In this document: in pieces, positions 5,013 to 5,604 of the stretch
Position numbering within the stretch: position 1 is the stretch's first letter
Layout: every line of letters starts with the position of its first letter
Origin: Elusimicrobiaceae bacterium
GTDB lineage: Bacteria; Elusimicrobiota; Elusimicrobia; Elusimicrobiales; Elusimicrobiaceae
Reading direction: 5' to 3'
NCBI GenBank assembly: GCA_024405075.1
Contig: JAKSPG010000095.1
Span: 1 to 5,604 of the forward strand
Length of the DNA stretch: 5,604 nt
Notes under the pieces: generated by a model
Seen by the model: the letters and a program-made list of their open reading frames with translations, nothing else
What the model was told of the DNA's origin: nothing
Databases searched by the model: none
Made by a program: the position numbers and the translations under genes

Positions 5013-5504
5013 GTGCTTAAAATTTTATTCAAATCGGCAGTACTGGTTTTTATTATATTAAGTGTCTATTTCATCGTCAATCCGGCGGCTTGTTCCAACT
5101 TTATGCTTGGCCGGGTAAGTGAGCCTGCCCAGCCGCAACCGGCCGCTACCGAACCCGCAGACATCAAAGGAGAACGCCTGACCCCGGCGGGAGACCAACC
5201 GCTTGTGCCGCCCGCGCTAGCTAACCCGGAAGCGGAAGACTGCGAGTCCTTGCATACGCCGCAGCCGTCCTCGGAGCCGGTATACACGCAAGAAGATATT
5301 GATTATGCGATTGCCAGCCGTTACGTAGAGCTGGAAAACGAATACGCCAAGGATAAGAAGCTCGGCAAAGATGCGGCGAAAGACATTGCCTACAAAGTAA
5401 TGGACGACTTTGAACTGACCCAGCAGGAATGGGAAGCGTTCTTGGAGCGTGCCACGGCGAACAACTTGTTTAACAAAATCCGCAAAGAGCTGGCCGGGAA
5501 ATAA
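5013..5504 (+). CDS. Single-pass membrane protein with Pro-rich linker and acidic helical C-terminal domain, unknown function
   Basis: A 163-residue protein I do not recognise. It starts at GTG 5013, seven bases after a strong GGAGG (5001-5005); no better start is in frame. Residues 4-22 form a membrane segment flanked by Lys3 and Lys7, predicting an N-in orientation with the rest in the periplasm. Residues ~36-90 are a Pro/Ala/Glu-rich, probably disordered linker. Residues 92-161 are predicted as about four charged helices: QEDIDYAIASRYVELENEYA (93-112), KDAAKDIAYKVMDDF (119-133), TQQEWEAFLERATAN (136-150) and LFNKIRKEL (152-160). Cys27 and Cys77 lie outside that domain; Cys27 follows PAA and is not a convincing lipobox. 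The architecture (anchor, linker, acidic helical domain) parallels the preceding gene although the sequences are not obviously related. It is the last gene before the terminator. Confidence 0.82.
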   Translation: MLKILFKSAVLVFIILSVYFIVNPAACSNFMLGRVSEPAQPQPAATEPADIKGERLTPAGDQPLVPPALANPEAEDCESLHTPQPSSEPVYTQEDIDYAIASRYVELENEYAKDKKLGKDAAKDIAYKVMDDFELTQQEWEAFLERATANNLFNKIRKELAGK

Positions 5505-5527
5505 GCCAGGCTTTTCACACGAATTTT

Positions 5528-5564
5528 ACAAACGCACAAAAAATTTTTGTGCGTTTGTTTTTTT
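5528..5564 (+). terminator. Rho-independent terminator of the operon
   Basis: ACAAACGCACAAAAA (5528-5542) and TTTTTGTGCGTTTGT (5544-5558) are a perfect 15-bp inverted repeat around A5543, followed by an unbroken T run ending at 5564. The inner A/T pairs would open to give a small loop. It begins 23 bases after the last stop codon. On the opposite strand no T run follows the hairpin, so it acts in the plus direction. Confidence 0.9.
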
Positions 5565-5565
5565 A

Positions 5566-5587
5566 ATATGTCAGGGACTCTTTCGCT
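5566..5587. repeat. 22-bp intergenic motif, copy B
   Basis: ATATGTCA-GGG-ACTCTTTCGCT directly follows the terminator's T run and matches 271-292 at 18 of 22 positions, including TTTCGCT at the end. On the minus strand it contains CTGACA, one base from the -35 consensus, but no -10 is visible at the right distance, unlike copy A. The sequence after it (5588-5604) is A-rich and has no recognisable gene. Confidence 0.5.
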
Positions 5588-5604
5588 GAAAACACGAAAA
5601 CAAA

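Noticed and set aside
5085..5093. Lipobox at Cys27 of the last protein
   Set aside because: The residues before it are Pro-Ala-Ala with Asn at -4 (N23), the position -3 is not Leu/Val/Ile, and the hydrophobic stretch is long enough to be a membrane anchor.

Overview
The window looks like chromosomal DNA from a Gram-negative (diderm) bacterium. Five features support this: three consecutive Sec-exported lipoproteins, an LpoB-family outer-membrane lipoprotein, a periplasmic FKBP isomerase, a type IV pilin N-terminus of the FTLIE class, and strong Shine-Dalgarno sites (AGGAG/GGGAG/GGAGG) before most genes. The pilin-like proteins, the AT-rich T-tract intergenic DNA and the gene combination remind me of gut Elusimicrobiota. 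That placement comes from memory of pilin style and is only an inference; a proteobacterial relative is not excluded.

Layout. Positions 1-92 (minus strand) hold the start of a type IV pilin-like gene that runs off the left edge. Positions 93-355 are AT-rich and busy. They contain a ~93-bp imperfect palindrome of the GTCAT...ATGAC type (121-213), a strong minus-strand sigma70-type promoter whose spacer is mostly an 11-A run (252-279), a 22-bp motif that recurs at the right end of the window (271-292 and 5566-5587), and a plus-strand extended -10 promoter (322-349). That plus promoter sits so close to the first plus-strand gene that its message is probably leaderless.

From 356 to 5504 there are seven plus-strand genes with gaps of 38, 9, 11, 9, -1 and 40 bases, so most or all are probably one operon. 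In order they are: a membrane-anchored pilin-like protein with four cysteines; an LpoB-family lipoprotein; a COG3014-type helical-repeat lipoprotein; an LPP20-like lipoprotein; an FKBP-type peptidyl-prolyl isomerase with an N-terminal helical domain; a single-pass protein with three tandem 13-residue NP/DP helix repeats, coupled to the FKBP gene by a TAATG overlap; and a single-pass protein with a Pro-rich linker and an acidic helical C-terminal domain, starting at GTG. A perfect 15-bp inverted repeat followed by seven Ts (5528-5564) terminates the unit.

Taken together the operon looks like a cell-envelope module. Three lipoproteins, none with Asp at +2, would sit in the outer membrane if the Lol rule holds. 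An exported isomerase could assist folding, and two proteins tethered to the inner membrane have long flexible linkers that could reach into the periplasm. The LpoB homology suggests a link to peptidoglycan synthesis, but the linker between its lipid anchor and folded domain is very short. The most interesting signals are the two 11-bp A/T tracts at expression-controlling positions of the pilin-like gene, the leaderless arrangement of the first operon gene, and the two unrecognised genes at the end of the operon.
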